Of a stretch of DNA of 64,000 bases, positions 1 to 7,851 are shown piece by piece. The position numbers and the translations under genes are program-made. Every line of letters starts with the position of its first letter. The stretch's first letter is position 1. Origin of the DNA: Marinobacter maroccanus (GTDB lineage: Bacteria > Pseudomonadota > Gammaproteobacteria > Pseudomonadales > Oleiphilaceae); assembly GCF_002933275.1 (NCBI RefSeq), contig NZ_PSSX01000001.1, positions 248,001 to 312,000 on the forward strand. The letters are read 5' to 3'. The notes below the pieces were generated by a model. That model saw only the letters and a list, made by a program, of their open reading frames with translations, had not been told where the DNA came from and searched no databases.

Positions 1-1
1 G

Positions 2-823
2 GATATTGATGTGTCGATCGCCGAACTTCAGTTGAATGAGGAATCCCTCGGTCAATGGGGCTTCCGGCTTCGCCCCGAACCGTTCCGGCTGAAAGTGAAC
101 GATATTGAAGGTCGCCTCAATTCCCTGACATTGCTGGGAGATATAACCTGGAGCATAGTCGGCGACCGTGAAACCAGCCGGTTCAAGGGATCAATCACCG
201 GCGGCGCCCTGGCGGACCTTAGTGAGCTGTTGAATGCTGAAATGCCGGTCACCAACGAGGGTACCAATATCGAGCTGGACCTGGACTGGCCCGGCCGCCC
301 GGATGAGTTTTCCATACCCGAGCTCAGTGGCTCCGTGAGCCTGAGGCTGGATGAGGGCGTCATCCTTGAACGAAACAACACGGCCCAATTGTTCCGGGTT
401 TTCAATCTGCTGAACTCCGACACACTCTGGCGCCGGCTGAAGCTCGACTTCTCTGATCTGTACGAGCGAGGGGTGGCCTTTGATGCGATCTCGGGCAAGG
501 CGCAGATCATTAACGGGTTGCTGACCATGGACCCGGAGCTGCAGATTGTGGGCCCTTCGGGAGCCTTCAAACTCAGCGGTACCACCAACATGGCCAGCGA
601 GGAGCTGGATATGCGGCTTGTGGTTGTGTTACCCCTGACCCAGAATTTGCCCCTGGCCGCGTTGCTTATGGGGGCAGGAGCGCCAATTGGCGGCGCCCTG
701 TTTGTGCTGGACAAGATTCTGGGCGATCCTCTGAGCAAGCTGACCAGCGCAACCTACAGTGTGACTGGCACATGGGAGGACCCGGAAGTGGATCTGCAGC
801 GGGTATTTGATACCGGAGAGTAA
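2..823 (+). CDS. yhdP: YhdP-family AsmA-like envelope protein, C-terminal part (5' truncated by window edge)
   Basis: The reading frame is open from base 2, so this is the 3' end of a larger gene entering from the left; the first possible start codon (GTG at 11) is internal. The fragment is about 270 residues of alternating beta-strand sequence ending in TAA at 821. A late segment (LAALLMGAGAPIGGALFVLD) and the final phrase YSVTGTWEDPEV are typical of the C-terminus of YhdP (DUF3971/AsmA-like). YhdP is a very large inner-membrane-anchored protein that spans the periplasm and, with TamB and YdbH, moves phospholipid to the outer membrane. The nitrilase gene 30 bp downstream is its usual neighbour in Pseudomonas-type genomes. 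Family assignment rests on the C-terminus only. Confidence 0.8.
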   Translation, partial: DIDVSIAELQLNEESLGQWGFRLRPEPFRLKVNDIEGRLNSLTLLGDITWSIVGDRETSRFKGSITGGALADLSELLNAEMPVTNEGTNIELDLDWPGRPDEFSIPELSGSVSLRLDEGVILERNNTAQLFRVFNLLNSDTLWRRLKLDFSDLYERGVAFDAISGKAQIINGLLTMDPELQIVGPSGAFKLSGTTNMASEELDMRLVVVLPLTQNLPLAALLMGAGAPIGGALFVLDKILGDPLSKLTSATYSVTGTWEDPEVDLQRVFDTGE

Positions 824-853
824 CTTTTCTGTTCGGCAATAGCGGAGGCAGTT

Positions 854-1699
854 ATGAGTAAGCGTGTTTCCAACCGGGTCGCAGCCATTCAGATGGTCAG
901 CGGCCATGATATCGAGGCCAACCTGGCCGAATCGGAAAAGCTGCTGCACGAGGCGGCCGCACAGGGCGCGTCTGTTGCGGTTCTGCCGGAAAACTTCGCG
1001 GTCCTGGCCACGTCCCAGATGATCGATTGTGGTCGCCGGGAAGCGGGCCCGGAACCCATCATCCGATCATTCCTCGCGGAACAGGCCCGAAAACTGGGAA
1101 TCTGGATCGTTGGCGGATCAATGCCTGTGGCCAAGCGACCGGATGGTTCAGAGATCGGCGATCGTGTCCGGGCAACCTGTCTGGTGTTTGACGACCAGGG
1201 CAGGGAAGTTGCCCGCTACGACAAAATCCACCTGTTCGATGCCATGGTAGAAGACGCCCATGGCCAGTACCGGGAATCCGACACCTTTGAGCCGGGCGAG
1301 GAGGTGGTTACCGTGGACACGCCCGCCGGCAAGCTGGGCCTGGCTATCTGTTACGACTTGCGCTTCCCGGAACTGTTCCGGCTGCTGCGAGAGCAGGACG
1401 TAGACTGGATTTGCCTGCCGAGCGCCTTTACCTGGCAGACCGGCGATGCCCACTGGTATCCGTTGATCCGGGGGCGAGCCATCGAAAACCAGGTGTGGGT
1501 AGTGGCGCCGGGCCAGGGTGGCCAGAACAGCGAGCGCCGGCGGACCTATGGCCACAGCCTGATCTGTGATCCCTGGGGCCGGGTGGTCACGGAGATGGGC
1601 GAAGGTCCGGGCGTGGTTGCCGCCGAGCTGGATTCAGATCAGGTAGCCAATCTGCGAACCCGCATGCCGGTGTGGGAGCACCGTCGGCTGAAGGGCTGA
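854..1699 (+). CDS. Carbon-nitrogen hydrolase, Nit1-type (probable deaminated glutathione amidase)
   Basis: The 281-residue protein has the full nitrilase-superfamily fold and triad: Glu46 (LPENFA), Lys124 (RYDKIHLFD) and Cys166 (AICYDLRFPELFR). The RFPELFR stretch after the cysteine and the following PSAFTW...HWYPLIRGRAIEN block are typical of the Nit1/YbeM branch. Its best-known activity is repair hydrolysis of deaminated glutathione to 2-oxoglutarate and cysteinylglycine. The start is ATG at 854, preceded by GCGGAGGCAGTT, a good ribosome site. It lies 30 bp after yhdP in the same direction, so the two are probably cotranscribed. The exact substrate cannot be fixed from sequence because omega-amidases look similar. 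In Pseudomonas the next gene would be tldD; here the convergent darP begins 3 bp later. Confidence 0.85.
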   Translation: MSKRVSNRVAAIQMVSGHDIEANLAESEKLLHEAAAQGASVAVLPENFAVLATSQMIDCGRREAGPEPIIRSFLAEQARKLGIWIVGGSMPVAKRPDGSEIGDRVRATCLVFDDQGREVARYDKIHLFDAMVEDAHGQYRESDTFEPGEEVVTVDTPAGKLGLAICYDLRFPELFRLLREQDVDWICLPSAFTWQTGDAHWYPLIRGRAIENQVWVVAPGQGGQNSERRRTYGHSLICDPWGRVVTEMGEGPGVVAAELDSDQVANLRTRMPVWEHRRLKG

Positions 1700-1702
1700 A
1701 AC

Positions 1703-2224
1703 TCACACTGATTCAGCGTCGTCGATGCATTCCCGAAGATAGCGGAACAGTTTCCGGGCCTGGCCGGTGTTTTTCTGTTTCTCCACATCCTTGCGGGCGT
1801 TGCGGGCCAGGTTGCGCAGGTGCTGCATATCGGCGCTGGGGCAGTAGCTGAAGAATTCGCCAACAACTGAGTCGCCCTCGGCAATCATCCTGTCCCGCCA
1901 ACGCTCTGCCAGGTGGTGCCTGCGGGTGTGTTCCTCGCTACCTGCATCAAAGGCGTCAATGGCTTTCGCCAGGGCCTCTGGGTCGTCTTCCTGGCGGATG
2001 ACTTTGCCAATGTACTGCAGGTGCCGGCGTTTGGCCTCGTTCTGGCGGATACGCCGGGATTCCTCTATCGCCGCACGAAGGGTGTCGCTGATCGGCAGCG
2101 TTTCCAGCTGATCATTGCTCAGGTCCAGCATCCGTTTGCCGAGATCCTGCAGGGCGTGCATTTCCCGTTTCAGCTGGGATTTGCTGGGGCCGTCGTATTC
2201 CGGTGTTTCGTTGTCGTCTTTCAT
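1703..2224 (-). CDS. darP: Ribosome assembly factor DarP (YjgA, DUF615)
   Basis: The 173-residue, highly charged, mostly helical protein matches the YjgA/DUF615 family, recently named DarP (dual-action ribosomal maturation protein), which binds immature 50S subunits and helps peptidyl-transferase-centre maturation. Diagnostic segments are SKSQLKREMHALQDLGKRM near the N-terminus, the basic IRQNEAKRRHLQYIGKVIR block in the middle, and RNLARNARKDVEKQKN followed by KLFRYLRE at the C-terminus. Length agrees with the family (about 170-185). It converges on the nitrilase gene with a 3 bp gap and is preceded by a palindromic repeat array at 2240-2501. Confidence 0.93.
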   Translation of the reverse strand: MKDDNETPEYDGPSKSQLKREMHALQDLGKRMLDLSNDQLETLPISDTLRAAIEESRRIRQNEAKRRHLQYIGKVIRQEDDPEALAKAIDAFDAGSEEHTRRHHLAERWRDRMIAEGDSVVGEFFSYCPSADMQHLRNLARNARKDVEKQKNTGQARKLFRYLRECIDDAESV

Positions 2225-2239
2225 AAGTTCAGCCTGGTT

Positions 2240-2501
2240 GTCGGGTTACGCTGCGCTAACCCGACCTACAAAAAAAGAACACCCAACCGTAGGTCGGGTT
2301 AGCGCAGCGTAACCCGACACCCGATCAAGCAGAAAAATTCCCGCCAACCGTAGGTCGGGTTAGCGCAGCGTAACCCGACACCCGATCAAGCATAGAAATT
2401 CCCGCCAACCGTAGGTCGGGTTAGCGAAGCGTAACCCGACACCCGATCAAGCAGAAAAATTCCCACCAACCGTAGGTCGGATTAGCGAAGCGTAATCCGA
2501 C
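2240..2501. repeat. REPIN-like array of five 30-bp palindromic units
   Basis: Four direct copies of a 30-bp unit begin at 2289, 2350, 2411 and 2472, exactly 61 bp apart; a fifth copy at 2240-2269 points the other way. Each unit is GTAG plus a hairpin: arms GTCGG(G/A)TTA and TAA(C/T)CCGAC, 9 bp, around an 8-nt loop GCG(C/A)AGCG. The sixth arm base changes together with its partner (G:C in the first four units, A:T in the one at 2472), so the stem is preserved. The segments between units are near-identical, so the 61-bp block was tandemly copied. The right end lies 6 bp beyond the mgtE stop codon. Confidence 0.93.
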
Positions 2502-2507
2502 AGATGA

Positions 2508-3869
2508 TCAGGCATAGAAAATCGTCGCAAGGCCAAGAAAAGCCATAAACCCGACCACGTCGGTAACGGTCGTGAGAATCACGCTGCCCGCCAGGGCCGG
2601 GTCGATATTACGCGATTTGAGAAACAGTGGCAGTACCGTGCCCACCAGCGCCGCGGCAACCAGATTGATCACCAGCGCGGCGGCGATGATGGCACCGATC
2701 AGCACATCCTGGAACCAGAGCATGGCGGCACCCGCCACCACGGCGGCCCAGAGCAGGCCATTCAGTATCCCGGACAGGAATTCCCGGTTCAGTAGCCAGC
2801 CTACGTTGGCGCCGCTGATCTGGCCGACGGCCATGCCCCGAATCACCAGAGTCAGGGTCTGACTGCCGGCAATGCCGCCCATACTGGCGACAATCGGCAT
2901 GAGCACCGCAAGCGCCACCACTTTGGCGATGGTGTCTTCAAACAGCCCGATCACGGCAGATGCAGTCAGTGCCGTAATCAGGTTGATGCCTAGCCAGACG
3001 GCCCGGCGACGGGTGGTTTTCCACACCGGCGCAAAGGTGTCCTCGTCTTCATCCAGACCCGCCATACTCATCAGGGAGTGGTCCGCATCCTCTCGAATAA
3101 CGTCAACCACGTCATCGATGGTGATGCGACCCAGCAGTCGGCCTTCCTCATTCACCACCGGCGCCGAGATCAGGTCGTAGCGTTCAAACAAGGTCGCTAC
3201 CTTGGTGTCGGAAAGGCTTACGGGAATAGGCTCGATGTCGGTATCCATTACTTCCCGCACAGTGGAGGCGGGGTTGGATACCAGCATTTTGGTGATAGGC
3301 AGCATGCCAATGAAATCATCCCGCCGGCTGACCACGATCAGGCTGTCGGTCATCGGTGGCAGGGTCCGGTGCCGGCGCAGGTAGCGCAGAACAACGTCAA
3401 TGCTGATGTCCGGGCGCACCGTAATGGTGTCCGTGTTCATCAGACCGCCGGCGGTGTCCTCCGGGTAGGAGAGCACTTCCTCCACCCGCTGACGGTCCTG
3501 CTCGTCCATGGTGTCCAGTACTTCCTGGATCACCGTGTCCGGCAGTTGCTGCAGCAAGTCGGCCAGGTCGTCCGACTCGAAATCCTCGATAATATCCGCC
3601 AGTTCCTGGGCGTTCAGCTGGCTCAGGAAGTAACCACGGATATCGTCGCTCAGGTACTGGAGAACTTCGCCTTCCAGCTGCTTGTCGACGAGGTTCCACA
3701 GCAGGGCACGCTGCCGGGGCGGAGAGGACTCCAAGAGATGGGCAATATCACTGGGGCTCAGACCACCGTTCAGGATGCGGGCAACCTGCTTCAGTGCGCC
3801 ACTGTCCAGGGCTTCGCTCAGGGAGCGAAGCCGCTGGCGGGCCTGGCTTTTTTCCAGAATATCGGTCAT
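2508..3869 (-). CDS. mgtE: Magnesium transporter MgtE
   Basis: The 453-residue protein has the standard MgtE order: a helical MgtE_N superhelix (about residues 30-135, with LLQQLPDTVIQEVLDTMDEQ), a tandem CBS pair (about 138-255, starting SYPEDTAGGLMNTD), a linking helix with DEDEDTFAPVWKTTRRRAVW, and five C-terminal membrane helices (about 285-453). The pore-region segment MPIVASMGGIAGSQTLTLVI is clear. In the family the cytosolic N and CBS domains sense Mg and gate a dimeric Mg channel in the inner membrane. Start is ATG at 3869. The gene appears to stand alone, flanked by repeat arrays on both sides. No Mg riboswitch was recognised upstream. Confidence 0.96.
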   Translation of the reverse strand: MTDILEKSQARQRLRSLSEALDSGALKQVARILNGGLSPSDIAHLLESSPPRQRALLWNLVDKQLEGEVLQYLSDDIRGYFLSQLNAQELADIIEDFESDDLADLLQQLPDTVIQEVLDTMDEQDRQRVEEVLSYPEDTAGGLMNTDTITVRPDISIDVVLRYLRRHRTLPPMTDSLIVVSRRDDFIGMLPITKMLVSNPASTVREVMDTDIEPIPVSLSDTKVATLFERYDLISAPVVNEEGRLLGRITIDDVVDVIREDADHSLMSMAGLDEDEDTFAPVWKTTRRRAVWLGINLITALTASAVIGLFEDTIAKVVALAVLMPIVASMGGIAGSQTLTLVIRGMAVGQISGANVGWLLNREFLSGILNGLLWAAVVAGAAMLWFQDVLIGAIIAAALVINLVAAALVGTVLPLFLKSRNIDPALAGSVILTTVTDVVGFMAFLGLATIFYA

Positions 3870-3950
3870 GAATCACCCGGCGTCAGAAAACGCCTGTATT
3901 ATAGCGGAGTTAGGCGCTATCGGTGAGAAAGAGTTGTAGGTATTTTACTC

Positions 3951-4014
3951 GGGGTCAGATGAAAATGGGGTCATGAAGATGGGGTCAGATGAAAAGTTCA
4001 TGTGACCCCATCTT
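3951..4014. repeat. GGGGTCAGATGAAAA repeats with a perfect 12-bp hairpin
   Basis: GGGGTCAGATGAAAA occurs at 3951-3965 and again at 3981-3995, 30 bp apart. The second copy lies in a perfect 12-bp inverted repeat: AAGATGGGGTCA at 3976-3987 and its complement at 4003-4014, with a 15-nt loop. It sits directly behind the ptsO stop codon, where a terminator would be, but there is no run of T after it on the minus strand. It is therefore better described as a palindromic repeat that may stop exonucleases. Confidence 0.75.
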
Positions 4015-4016
4015 AA

Positions 4017-4286
4017 TTACTCACCCTCGCCGAAATAATCATTGATCAGTTCGGTCAGGGCCTCAATGGCCTGTTCCTCGTCCGGACCGTCGGCAATAAG
4101 CTCCACATCGGTTCCCTGGCTGGCTGCCAGCATCATCACCTGCATGATGTTCTTGGCGTCCACATCCCGGCCCTTGCCGCTTATTCGCACGCTGCTGTCA
4201 AACTCGGATGCCGTGGCAACCAGCTTTGCGGTGGCGCGCGCATGCAGGCCCAGTTTGTTGATAATGGTAATCGGGCGGCGAATCAT
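4017..4286 (-). CDS. ptsO: HPr-like phosphocarrier of the nitrogen PTS (NPr)
   Basis: The 89-residue HPr-fold protein carries the active-site histidine in LGLHARA (His15), which receives phosphate from EI-Ntr and passes it to PtsN. The frame is open further upstream, but ATG at 4286 gives the canonical start MIRRPITIINKLGLHARA and avoids overlap with rapZ. The HPr regulatory Ser46 position is Asn here (DAKNIMQVMML), so the serine-kinase site of Gram-positive HPr is absent. It is the last gene of the rpoN-hpf-ptsN-rapZ-ptsO cluster, 7 bp behind rapZ. The system reports nitrogen and carbon state by protein interaction rather than by sugar transport. Confidence 0.94.
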   Translation of the reverse strand: MIRRPITIINKLGLHARATAKLVATASEFDSSVRISGKGRDVDAKNIMQVMMLAASQGTDVELIADGPDEEQAIEALTELINDYFGEGE

Positions 4287-4293
4287 GGTTTGA

Positions 4294-5178
4294 TCAGATC
4301 TCTTCCCGGGTCTGCAGGTGTGGCAGTTCGGTATGGCGTACCTGCACATTGTTGTACCGTTGCCGGAAGTACTCACCTAACTGCTCGCACACATACACCG
4401 ACCGGTGCTGGCCGCCAGTGCAACCAATGGAAATGGTCATATAGCTGCGGTTACTGTCTGCGAAGGAAGGCAGCCAGGTGTCCAGAAATGCCTTCAAATC
4501 GTCAATCATTTTCCGGCTTGCCGGTTCTTTTTCCAGAAATTCGATTACCGGCTGATCCGTTCCCACGTATTTCCGGAGGCTCGTATCCCAGTAGGGGTTC
4601 GGCAGGCAGCGGACATCGAATACGTAGTCGGAATCCAGCGGTACACCGTGTTTAAAGCCAAAGGATTGAAACAACAGGGCCAGTTCCTGGTCTTTTCGAC
4701 CCACTACCCGCTGTTTCACCATGTCCCGCAGTTCGTACATGGACATACCGGTGGTGTTCACATACAGGTCCGAAAGCTTGGAGAGTGGTTCAAGAAGCTT
4801 CTTCTCGCTGGTAATGGCTTCCCGAAGGGAGGTCCTGTCGTCACTCAGCGGATGCTTTCTGCGGGTGGCATGAAAACGCTGAAGCAGAGACTGCTCGTCG
4901 GCATCCAGGAAGATAATTTCAACGGTAACCCCGGTTTCCTGAAGGCGCCGGTAAATCTCTTCGAAATTGGCCAGTTCCCCGGAAAGGTTGCGGGCATCGA
5001 TACTGACGGCCATCTTGCCCAGCCGGCCAGGCTTGGTCTGGCTGGCTGCCTCCCGGGTGAGGGGGAAAAGCAGGCCAATGGGAAGATTGTCGATGCAATA
5101 GAACCCGAGGTCCTCCAGCACATGAAGCGCGGTACTCTTGCCTGAACCAGACCTGCCACTGACAATAATCAGCTTCAT
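4294..5178 (-). CDS. rapZ: RNase adapter protein RapZ (P-loop, YvcJ/YhbJ family)
   Basis: The 294-residue protein has a Walker A motif near the N-terminus (SGRSGSGKST) and the family signature GCTGGQHRSVY near the C-terminus, part of the RNA-binding domain. In E. coli RapZ presents the small RNA GlmZ to RNase E and so adjusts glucosamine-6-phosphate synthase; whether GlmZ exists here is unknown. I chose ATG at 5178 over an in-frame TTG at 5184 because GGAGGT lies 9 nt upstream of the ATG. It is the fourth gene of the rpoN cluster, between ptsN (28 bp) and ptsO (7 bp), its standard place in gammaproteobacteria. Confidence 0.95.
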   Translation of the reverse strand: MKLIIVSGRSGSGKSTALHVLEDLGFYCIDNLPIGLLFPLTREAASQTKPGRLGKMAVSIDARNLSGELANFEEIYRRLQETGVTVEIIFLDADEQSLLQRFHATRRKHPLSDDRTSLREAITSEKKLLEPLSKLSDLYVNTTGMSMYELRDMVKQRVVGRKDQELALLFQSFGFKHGVPLDSDYVFDVRCLPNPYWDTSLRKYVGTDQPVIEFLEKEPASRKMIDDLKAFLDTWLPSFADSNRSYMTISIGCTGGQHRSVYVCEQLGEYFRQRYNNVQVRHTELPHLQTREEI

Positions 5179-5206
5179 GACCAAATTACCTCCACTGCAA
5201 TGAATA

Positions 5207-5677
5207 TCAGCCGCCTGAGGCGGTCATGCGCTGGTACAGCGTGCTGGCGTCCTCGCATTGCCGGAGGCGATCACAGAATGACCGCTCATTGAACTTCTCG
5301 GCCAGTTGGCTAAGCAGCTCCAGGTGTTCGCTGGTTGCCTCCTTCGGGACGATCAGGGCAAAAATCAGATCCACCGGCTGATTGTCGATAGCATCGAATT
5401 CAACGCTTTCTTCAAGCGTCATCAGCACGCCCACCACGTGATCAAGGCCTTCCAGGCGGCAGTGGGGGATGGCAATTCCCTGGCCGATGCCGGTGCTGCC
5501 CAGGCGCTCACGGGAAATCAGATTGTTGAAAAGCTGGGTCTCGCTGAGCGTGTTGTCCTGATGGTTTATCTGCTCGGCAATAAACTCCAGGGCCCGTTTC
5601 TTGCTGGACGCAGGTACCCTGCAGAGGGTGAGCTCCGGAGCAAGAATGTTGTCTATGGTCAGGGATGTATCGCTCAT
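5207..5677 (-). CDS. ptsN: Nitrogen PTS enzyme IIA (PtsN)
   Basis: The 156-residue EIIA domain of the mannitol/fructose type has its phosphorylated histidine in IGQGIAIPHCR (His72). PtsN takes phosphate from NPr and in other bacteria regulates potassium transport, sigma-54-dependent genes and envelope stress. There is no membrane or EIIB domain, as expected for the regulatory PTS. Start is ATG at 5677. A hairpin followed by seven T residues (on the minus strand) ends only 21 bp upstream of this start, so transcripts from rpoN-hpf should mostly stop before ptsN; see the terminator at 5699-5733. Confidence 0.95.
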   Translation of the reverse strand: MSDTSLTIDNILAPELTLCRVPASSKKRALEFIAEQINHQDNTLSETQLFNNLISRERLGSTGIGQGIAIPHCRLEGLDHVVGVLMTLEESVEFDAIDNQPVDLIFALIVPKEATSEHLELLSQLAEKFNERSFCDRLRQCEDASTLYQRMTASGG

Positions 5678-5698
5678 GGATCGACTGCGTTTCCGTTA

Positions 5699-5733
5699 AA
5701 AAAAAGGCTGCGACACGTTAATCATGTCGCAGC
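5699..5733 (-). terminator. Rho-independent terminator between hpf and ptsN
   Basis: On the minus strand a 9-bp stem (GCTGCGACA with TGTCGCAGC, plus-strand 5707-5715 and 5725-5733) with a 9-nt loop is followed by CTTTTTTT (plus-strand A run 5699-5705). It lies 31 bp behind the hpf stop codon and 21 bp before the ptsN start, so it should end or thin out hpf transcripts inside the cluster. Confidence 0.85.
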
Positions 5734-5764
5734 TCGATTAGATGAATTGCATGAAAACAGCCAG

Positions 5765-6073
5765 TTAGCGAGAGCCGTTTCCGTGCATCCGGTCCACATT
5801 CTTTTCCTTGTGCTTGAGGATCTGACGGTCCAGCTTGTCGATGAGGGCATCGATGGCTGCGTACATATCCTCGTTTTCTGCCTTTGCGTGAATCTCACCA
5901 CCAACCACATGCAACGTGGCTTCCGCAATCTGGCGCACCTTTTCCACTTCCAGGGTCACCTGGCAGTTGCTGATGTGGTCAAAGTGACGCTCGAGCTTTT
6001 CGAACTTCTCGGAAACATAATCCTTCAGTGCGGGAGTCAGTTCTACGTGATGGCCTGAAATATTGAGTTGCAT
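5765..6073 (-). CDS. hpf: Ribosome hibernation-promoting factor, short form
   Basis: The 102-residue protein has the HPF/RaiA beta-alpha fold: MQLNISGHHVELTPALKDYV at the N-terminus, then KLERHFDHI, and VVGGEIHAKAENEDMYAAIDALIDKLDRQI, which lines the 30S subunit channel. It lacks the C-terminal dimerisation domain of long HPF, so with RMF it would form 100S dimers as in E. coli. It follows rpoN by 100 bp, as in Pseudomonas and E. coli. A clear terminator lies 31 bp after its stop codon. Start is ATG at 6073, preceded by AGGAGACGCCT on the minus strand, a good ribosome site. Confidence 0.96.
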   Translation of the reverse strand: MQLNISGHHVELTPALKDYVSEKFEKLERHFDHISNCQVTLEVEKVRQIAEATLHVVGGEIHAKAENEDMYAAIDALIDKLDRQILKHKEKNVDRMHGNGSR

Positions 6074-6096
6074 AGGCGTCTCCTGTTGTCATCATG

Positions 6097-6114
6097 CCGG
6101 CTCCCGGGAGCCGG
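6097..6114. repeat. Perfect 18-bp palindrome in the rpoN-hpf gap
   Basis: CCGGCTCCCGGGAGCCGG is a perfect palindrome between the rpoN stop and the hpf start. It is GC-rich but has no T tract on either strand, so it could be an attenuating hairpin or an RNA processing site. No regulator site of this sequence is known to me. Confidence 0.5.
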
Positions 6115-6173
6115 TCTGGGTGCTGGCGCATTGTGCGCCGGCGAATACGGTGTTGCGTCCCACCCCGGGGTAT

Positions 6174-7694
6174 TCAGACCAGCCGCTTGCGCTCGTTGGA
6201 CGGCGGAATGTGCATGGCCTCCCGGTACTTGGCAACGGTGCGTCGCGCAACCTTGATTCCCTGTTCCCCTAGCATGGCTGCAATTTTACTGTCGCTCAAC
6301 GGCTTTTTGGGCGTTTCGGCTGCTATCAGCTTCTTGATCATCGCCCGGATGGCCGTGGAGGAGCATTCTCCACCCTCGTCAGTGCTGACATGGCTGGAGA
6401 AGAAATACTTCAGCTCGAAAATGCCCCGGGGGGTATGCATGTATTTCTGGGTGGTTACTCGTGAAATCGTCGATTCATGCATTTCTACCGCCTGGGCGAT
6501 GTCCGAGAGGATCAACGGCTTCATGGCTTCTTCGCCATGATCCAGGAACCCCTGCTGGTGCTCGACAATACGGGTCGCCACTTTCAGCAGGGTCTCATTG
6601 CGGCTCTGCAGGCTCTTGATGAACCATTTGGCTTCCTGCAACTGATCGCGCAGGTAGGTGTTGTCTGCACTGCTGTCCGCACGCCTTATAAGTGAAGCAT
6701 AGCTGGCATTGACCCGGATGCGCGGTGCAATTTCCGGATTCAGTTCAACACGCCAGCGGCCGTTGTGCTTGCGAACGATGACATCCGGAATGACGTAGTC
6801 GGGTTCGGCGCGGTCAATAACGTCGCCCGGCCGCGGGTTCAGGCCGGTGATCAATGCCAGGACTTCCCGCAGCTGGTCTTCTTTCAGGCGGCTGCGGCGC
6901 AGCAACTGGGCATAGTCCCGGTTGCCCAGCAGATTGATGTAATGGGTGATCACCAGTCGCGCCTGGGACAGCCAGGGCGTCTCTGGCGGCAGCTGGTTGA
7001 GCTGGATCAACAGGCATTCCTGAAGGTCCCGGGCAAACACGCCTGGCGGATCAAAGAACTGAAGGCGGTGCAGGACGGCCTCCACTTCATCCAGTTCAAG
7101 AGGGTCTTCCTCGTTCTCATCCAGCAGTCCGGCGTGAATTTCTTCCAGCGGGCTGGTGAGATAGCCCCGCTCATCGACCGCGTCCATCAGGGCATGGGCA
7201 ATGGCCTGGTCCCGTTCACTCAGCGGGGTCAGATTGAGCTGCCATTCCAGGTGATCCTGAAGCGTTTCGGTGGGCGAGTTGCGGGTCTCGAAATCGTGAT
7301 CGTTTTCGTCGTCATTGCGGGCTGCCGGGGCGGGGGCGGACTGGTAGATGTCGTCCCAGGCAGTGTCTACCGGCAGGTCGTCCGGAATGTTGTCCGGAAT
7401 ATCGTTTTCAGAGGACCAGTCCGGGCCGTTTTCCGATTCGTCCCAGTCGCTGGACGGTTCCGGCGCGGTTTCAGCAGCTGACTCGCTGGCGTTGGCTTCG
7501 CGCTCATCGTTCTCGTTAGCTGCGTCGGTCTGATCGTCGTCCTCGGAAGTCTCCAGCATCGGGTTAGATTCCAGTGCCTGCTGGATTTCCTGCTGGAGGT
7601 CGAGTGTGGAGAGCTGGAGAAGCCGGATCGCCTGTTGCAGCTGGGGCGTCATGGTCAGGCTCTGACCCAGCTTTAACTGTAAGGAGGCTTTCAT
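6174..7694 (-). CDS. rpoN: RNA polymerase sigma-54 factor RpoN
   Basis: The 506-residue protein shows all three sigma-54 regions. Region I is the glutamine-rich activator-contact domain ([20 protein letters not shown]). Region II is very acidic (about 55-140). Region III has the core-binding domain, the helix-turn-helix around [20 protein letters not shown], and the RpoN box [10 protein letters not shown] near the C-terminus, which reads the -24 element. ATG at 7694 matches the family's usual start; an in-frame ATG at 7700 adds two residues. It follows lptB and precedes hpf, the conserved order. Both pilin genes in this window have GG-N10-GC promoter sequences, so it likely serves them. Confidence 0.97.
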   Translation of the reverse strand: MKASLQLKLGQSLTMTPQLQQAIRLLQLSTLDLQQEIQQALESNPMLETSEDDDQTDAANENDEREANASESAAETAPEPSSDWDESENGPDWSSENDIPDNIPDDLPVDTAWDDIYQSAPAPAARNDDENDHDFETRNSPTETLQDHLEWQLNLTPLSERDQAIAHALMDAVDERGYLTSPLEEIHAGLLDENEEDPLELDEVEAVLHRLQFFDPPGVFARDLQECLLIQLNQLPPETPWLSQARLVITHYINLLGNRDYAQLLRRSRLKEDQLREVLALITGLNPRPGDVIDRAEPDYVIPDVIVRKHNGRWRVELNPEIAPRIRVNASYASLIRRADSSADNTYLRDQLQEAKWFIKSLQSRNETLLKVATRIVEHQQGFLDHGEEAMKPLILSDIAQAVEMHESTISRVTTQKYMHTPRGIFELKYFFSSHVSTDEGGECSSTAIRAMIKKLIAAETPKKPLSDSKIAAMLGEQGIKVARRTVAKYREAMHIPPSNERKRLV

Positions 7695-7851
7695 AACCAT
7701 GGTTCAGGATCCGTCACTCATCAGCGCTTTGTGTCATAAGTCGTGAAAAAATCTTTATATGCCGGTTACTTGCCGTAGTTTTATATTACCCTAGCAAGTT
7801 CTTTGCCGAGTTTACTTGCTACAGATCATCAAAACAATGAGCCATTCGGTG

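Noticed and set aside
2289..2501. CRISPR array (30-bp repeats at an even 61-bp period)
   Set aside because: The spacers between the repeats are almost identical to each other, there are no cas genes, and the unit also occurs as inverted pairs at other loci. It is a tandemly copied palindromic repeat.
3078..3926. 282-codon plus-strand open frame opposite mgtE
   Set aside because: Antisense shadow of a well-conserved gene; composition follows the mgtE codons.
3976..4014. Rho-independent terminator for ptsO
   Set aside because: The 12-bp stem is strong but no T run follows it on the minus strand.
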